From: Toxotes chatareus
Lineage: Eukaryota; Chordata; Actinopteri; Toxotidae
Assembly (NCBI GenBank): GCA_016801885.1
Contig: CM028886.1
Location: forward strand, 4,942,592-5,006,591
Direction of reading: 5' to 3'
Length of the DNA: 64,000 nucleotides
The translations under genes and the position numbers were made by a program. Positions 60,285-64,000 of the stretch are shown piece after piece. The number at the start of each line of letters is the position of its first letter. The stretch's first letter is position 1. Under the pieces are notes generated by a model that ran no database searches, was not told the DNA's origin, and saw only the letters and a program-made list of their open reading frames with translations.

Positions 60285-61384
60285 TTGGGCTGCTCGATTA
60301 TGGCAAAAATCATAATCACAATTATTATGATTCATATTGAAATCACAATTATTCCAAACAATTATTCATTGATTTTAGAATTTGCTTTTATTGAACTTGA
60401 AACAGGTTTTTTCTGTTTAACGCAATGAATTAATAAGAGCAAAACTTACAAAAATAAATTAAAACAAAGTGAAAAAAATATATAAATAATATATATGCAA
60501 TTAATAAATACATATTTAAAAAAAAAAACTATGTGGTAGTGTACTCAATGCCACAAGAAACTCCAGTGCAAGAAGTCTCAGCTTCTTCTGTGTCTCGGTC
60601 AGATCCCTTTTTTTTCTCCAGCTGTAGGAGAAGATGCTGACCAGTTTCTTGCAGAGGCCCATTGCACGGGTGATCCTGGGATCCTTCATTGCATTCTCTA
60701 AGATTACAAAAATATAAGTATTAACACATTATCATGATGATCATTGTCAATTTATCATAGCTGTGAAGTAGAAAGATTTGACTGTAATTTGGCTGTGTAT
60801 GGAGGGATGACAGAGAAGCTCACATGTAATGGCCTATCTTCATTACATTTTTTTGTTATTAATTAATCACACAATCAAGAGAACGAGAACCTACTCACCT
60901 ATGGCAAAGTGGAGCCTTTGCAAGAAGCACTGCAGCCTCGTCCAGCCATTGATTTCAGCTGCCAGTCTCACTTTGAGGCACTGTCTGTGGTAATACAGAC
61001 GAGGTTCTCCTCCTTTAAATCCCACACAGCCATCACTTGCCTCAGGCCATCGGTAATGTTTTGCCCCGTGTGGTCTTCGGGAAAGACGCTTTGTCTTCAG
61101 GGTGAAGTCCGTGTCAGTATAATGTAGCGTGAGGCTTGATCACAGGTCTGTTGTAGCGGCGAAATATTCTGTTGTATGAACATCTTGTGCAACTTTCTCA
61201 CGACATTCATGAAAAAGCGCAGGCAGTGCAACTCTGCTGAAATGGTAACACTTGTCCAAAGTAGTCACCAATTTCTTGAACCCCGGTTGCTAACAGTGTT
61301 GACTGGGCTAAACTACTTTTTTTCATAATCGTGGGAAGCCAAAATCGAAATCGTAATCAAATTTCAATTAATCGCCCAGCCCTA
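60285..61384 (-). mobile_element. hAT (ZBED-like) DNA transposon, defective
   Basis: A 1,100-bp element flanked by the 8-bp target duplication ACCCATAG (60277-60284 and 61385-61392). Imperfect terminal inverted repeats: TTGGGCTGCTCGATTATGGC at the left, TAGGGCTGGGCGATTAATTG at the right when read inwards. The latter is the common fish hAT end. It carries transposase remnants on the - strand. It landed 27 bp beyond the inverted end of the satellite, so it is younger than the array edge. Confidence 0.92.
60540..61280 (-). pseudogene. hAT transposase remnant with an intron
   Basis: On the - strand, 61280-60899 encodes a decayed mid-section of a ZBED/hAT transposase: FKKLVTTLDKCYHFSR, EYFAATTDL, then a TGA stop (61142-61140) where tryptophan is usual, frameshifts, and NGWTRLQCF. 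A GT-AG intron (60898-60698, 201 bp) interrupts HFAI/ENAMKD exactly. Exon b (60697 to about 60540) reads AMKDPRITRAMGLCKKLVSI then SYSWRKKRDLTE. The BED zinc finger and the C-terminal dimerisation domain are absent. Not functional; it could only be moved by a transposase supplied from elsewhere. Confidence 0.85.
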
Positions 61385-61392
61385 ACCCATAG

Positions 61393-61493
61393 GTCTTACT
61401 ACTGCATCCAACACCTTAGTTTAAACTCTCACACTATGGCACCCAGACACCACAGGCCAACAGCCAAAGCATACAGCTCTCCAACATAGGTTT
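61393..61493. other. Short spacer before right arm
   Basis: About 100 bp between the hAT target duplication and the first clear match to the left arm. No feature recognised. Confidence 0.4.
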
Positions 61494-62418
61494 GGTCTAT
61501 TTAAACCAAGAGCTTGCAAAACTGTCAAGCCTAAGTGGTACATCTAACATGTCACAGTTTAAAACCTGAGAATCTGGCATCCACACAGCACAGCCTGCAC
61601 TGTTTCATCTGCATATTAACTAGTTGTCTAAACATTTTCTGTTACCTACAACTCAAAATATTACAACTACATTTACACTCTGACAGTCCTCACAGGTGAC
61701 TCTAGCCATTTAAACAAAGAATTAACTAAAAGTCCTAAACCTAAGGTTGAAATATTAACCTAAAGTGTGAAGCCAGTCACTAAGTTGAAATGTTGCACAT
61801 TCTCCAAACTCCATGCAGCCTTGAAATCAGTTTGTACAACACAAAAGAAGCACAGACAACTGCCATTGGGTACAAATCAAGCATTTATTAGAAAACACAC
61901 CCTCCACAACCCCAACAGGAGACAAAGCTTCATACAACTCTTCCTCTTCATGACCCAGGAAACACACCAACTGCCTCTGATCCCCACGCTTCCTGAATTG
62001 AAGACAGAAATAGAGACAGTGAGACAAATGAACCCTCAAATGTTAAACAAAAAAAAAAAAAAAAAAAAAAAAAAAGAGACTGAGCAATATTGACCAACAT
62101 GCTTGCTCTTACCTTGTCTCTTGTGGTCCTATTGATCAGCTGCTTCATCCTGCACAATGAAACTAAACATGAGCCACAGGAAGAAAGAAAGGCCTAACTG
62201 AGCTCCTCCATGACCTTCATGCCAATCCTCAACCAGCTAAACACACCCACACACAGACTCACTACAGGCCTAACCTAGTCACACATCTCCATCAACAACA
62301 TACAACTGCTGACAGCCTCTATATCAAGAGCCAACTACATCTAACACACAAACACACTAAACCTACACTGACAACACTCAGCTACACACTTCCGACATTA
62401 TCTGCCCAAAGGCTTCCA

Positions 62419-62457
62419 CATATACACAGTTGTGTCCGGATCACAACTGCATATATG
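62419..62457 (-). ncRNA. Intronic hairpin, copy 4
   Basis: Same 16-bp stem and ATCCGGA loop (read on the - strand) as copy 3 at 45161, without a visible change. Confidence 0.55.
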
Positions 62458-63311
62458 CTTCCACCTACAGACAACACTAACAACCATAAACACTCTAAAC
62501 CTAAACCGACCCCAATGCTTTTCACACGCACTGAATCCATCCACAACTAAGCCTTGACAATACTCAGCCAGACCCAAACTCCAATGCACCTGGATACAGA
62601 ACAAAGCCCATCTAAACTGAGTTAAATACAAGCCTGCACTTCCAACGCTCACACACTCAGACAGACACACACAAAGAAATTAATGAATGCATATGTGTAG
62701 AAACACTAAACAATGTTAACCAACAGGCAACATCTCACCTGGTCTCTCATGGCCCTCCAAATAAGCTCTGCCATCCTGCAAGAGAAACAAACAGGAAGCA
62801 TCAGCACACAAACCACCTTTGAAACGGCCCTTGATTTTATTTTATTTTTTTTTTTTTTTAAATCCACTTACCACAAAGAGCTCTGACAAAACAGCAGCAG
62901 TGTCCCTCACTCCCACAGGATGGCACTCTGTCCTCACCAGCAGCACCCTCACTTGCTTCACCCCACATACACCTACAACACTCTCACTCACACAAAGTGT
63001 AAAATTAGTGCACACATAAGTGTAGAAAGACTACAATGTGGTTCTTGCTCACCTGGTCTCAAATAGTCCTCTCACTCAGCTCCTCCCTCCTGCTGAAAAA
63101 CACAAACACATTGGTTTTGGATACTAATCAAGTCAGTGGTCCAACGTGTAATATTCTGCTTCACTTCCAGCTGCAGCAGGGGCCTTACCTGAGATCCACA
63201 TTGCCCATGGCCTCAAAGTTGGATTGCCACTCAACCAAAAGCAGCCGCACAAAGAAAGAAACAAGGAGAAATTAATGCATGCTTAAGTTTTATTCTACAT
63301 CAAGCACCAAC

Positions 63312-63352
<41 letters not shown>

Positions 63353-63475
63353 CTAAACCCACACTGACTCCATCCATATAGTGACAAATACACACAACTA
63401 AGCCTGACAATTCTAAAGTACACAACACAGCCTGTGCTCCCAACACTACCTGCTGATGGGCTTCCACACATATTT

Positions 63476-63510
63476 ATTATACAGTTGTGTCCAGATCACA
63501 ACTGTATAAT
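63476..63510 (-). ncRNA. Intronic hairpin, copy 5, with compensating changes
   Basis: On the - strand: ATTATACAGTTGTG, loop ATCTGGA, CACAACTGTATAAT, a perfect 14-bp stem. Compared with copies 3 and 4, bases on both sides of the stem differ, yet all pairs are kept and G-U pairs become Watson-Crick pairs. Confidence 0.6.
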
Positions 63511-63932
63511 GTGCTTCCACATACTGATGCAACAGCTTAGAAATAGCAAACACACTCCAAACCTAGCTGGAACCCAGTGCCCCCCCCCCCCCCCCAAAAT
63601 TGATCTAAGCCCCATCTAAAGTGCATTAAAGACAAAAGCAGACACTTTCTGATTTTAACAGACACATTCTCACACTCAGACATGTATGTATGTATGCATG
63701 CGTACTGGTAGAAACACTGCACAATGTGGCCTTCATGCACCTGGTCTTAAAGGGTTCTCTGGACCAGCTCCACACACCTGCAGCAAAAAAAAAATATATA
63801 TAAAAAATTGACTTTGGATACTAATGTGGTCAAAACTCAATTTTTTTTTTTTTTTTTTTTGAAACAGGGCTTCCCTGGGTTCCACACTGGCCACAGCCTC
63901 ATCCAAGCTGGCACTCCACTTAGCCAGATGCA

Positions 63933-63944
63933 GCCACCTGCTGG
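63933..63944 (-). promoter_or_regulatory. CTCF-like motif, right arm
   Basis: GCCACCTGCTGG, the reverse complement of the left-arm motif at 43741. Together they form a convergent pair around the satellite. Confidence 0.35.
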
Positions 63945-64000
63945 ACACAAAGGAACAAAAAAAACAAAAACAAAAACAAAACAAAACAACAAAGGGCAAG

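Larger units (their letters stand above)
61870..63960 (-). other. Repeated-exon transcription unit (right arm copy)
   Basis: Four 37-nt B exons on the - strand with AG/GT borders: 63777-63741, 63089-63053, 62775-62739, 62149-62113. A exons: about 63945-63875 (donor GG, as in the left arm), up to 63189 (reads LLLVEWQSNFEAMGNVDL) and near 62198-62240. The terminal exon starts at 61992 and has AATAAA at 61889-61884. The B exons at 63089 and 63777 carry the same in-frame stops as their left-arm partners. The B exon at 62149 reads MKQLINRTTRDK. The terminal exon keeps LVCFLGHEEEELYE, but a 1-nt length difference from the left arm puts it in another frame relative to the B exon. The promoter, if copied, lies beyond the window. 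Confidence 0.5.
61494..64000 (-). repeat. Right arm of the large inverted repeat, cut by window end
   Basis: Reverse complement of the left arm, in order: downstream flank (61,494-61,870), terminal exon (to 61992), B exons, hairpins, A exons, and at 63,880-63,960 the counterpart of 43,735-43,815. Both arms differ by scattered substitutions, by length changes in simple repeats (A27 at 62,049-62,075; (TC)n at 63,315-63,346; C16 at 63,580-63,595; a T run at 63,841-63,860) and by the 23-bp micro-inversion. The arm still matches at the last base given. Confidence 0.9.

Overview
This window looks like nuclear DNA of a ray-finned (teleost) fish. It has short introns, class I cytokine receptor genes laid out as in the vertebrate IL4R/IL21R neighbourhood, a BEL/Pao LTR retrotransposon, a hAT (ZBED-like) DNA transposon, fish-type LINE tails and many microsatellites. 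No prokaryotic or organellar feature is present.

Layout. 1-11,482 is intergenic and holds only simple repeats and repeat scraps. 11,483-19,115 is a complete il21r gene (8 coding exons, 536 codons), recognised by its WSEWS motif and its cytoplasmic tail. 23,694-27,045 is a second complete class I receptor gene (8 exons, 449 codons) with exactly the same intron phases, so the two are an old tandem pair. A third, dead copy of part of that second gene lies at 28,310-28,685, with a copy of its upstream flank at 28,010-28,255. Two exons of an unidentified coiled-coil gene, apparently frameshifted, are at 29,143-29,846. 29,850-35,200 is intergenic with two LINE tails, a compound microsatellite and a 35-bp palindrome.

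From 35,230 the window changes character. A CCAAT/TATA-like promoter and two spliced leader exons start a transcription unit built of repeated exon modules, including a series of 37-nt exons. Its intron 2 holds a 7,408-bp BEL/Pao element (35,849-43,256) with two LTRs that look identical, a TGTGT target duplication and several frameshifts in pol. The repeated modules (about 43.26-46.18 kb, + strand) reappear inverted at 61.49-64.0 kb (- strand) and run off the window. Between the two arms lies a 13.6-kb AT-rich minisatellite of about 76-bp units (46.56-60.16 kb), edged by inverted 19-bp ends. A 1,100-bp hAT copy (60,285-61,384) with an 8-bp target duplication is nested between the array and the right arm.

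The two intact receptors would act at the lymphocyte surface as JAK/STAT cytokine receptors. The most unusual part is 35-64 kb: a repeated-exon gene carried on both arms of a large inverted repeat around a satellite core, with a small hairpin repeated in its introns that keeps pairing despite base changes. I cannot name this gene family; whether it codes for protein or RNA is unresolved.
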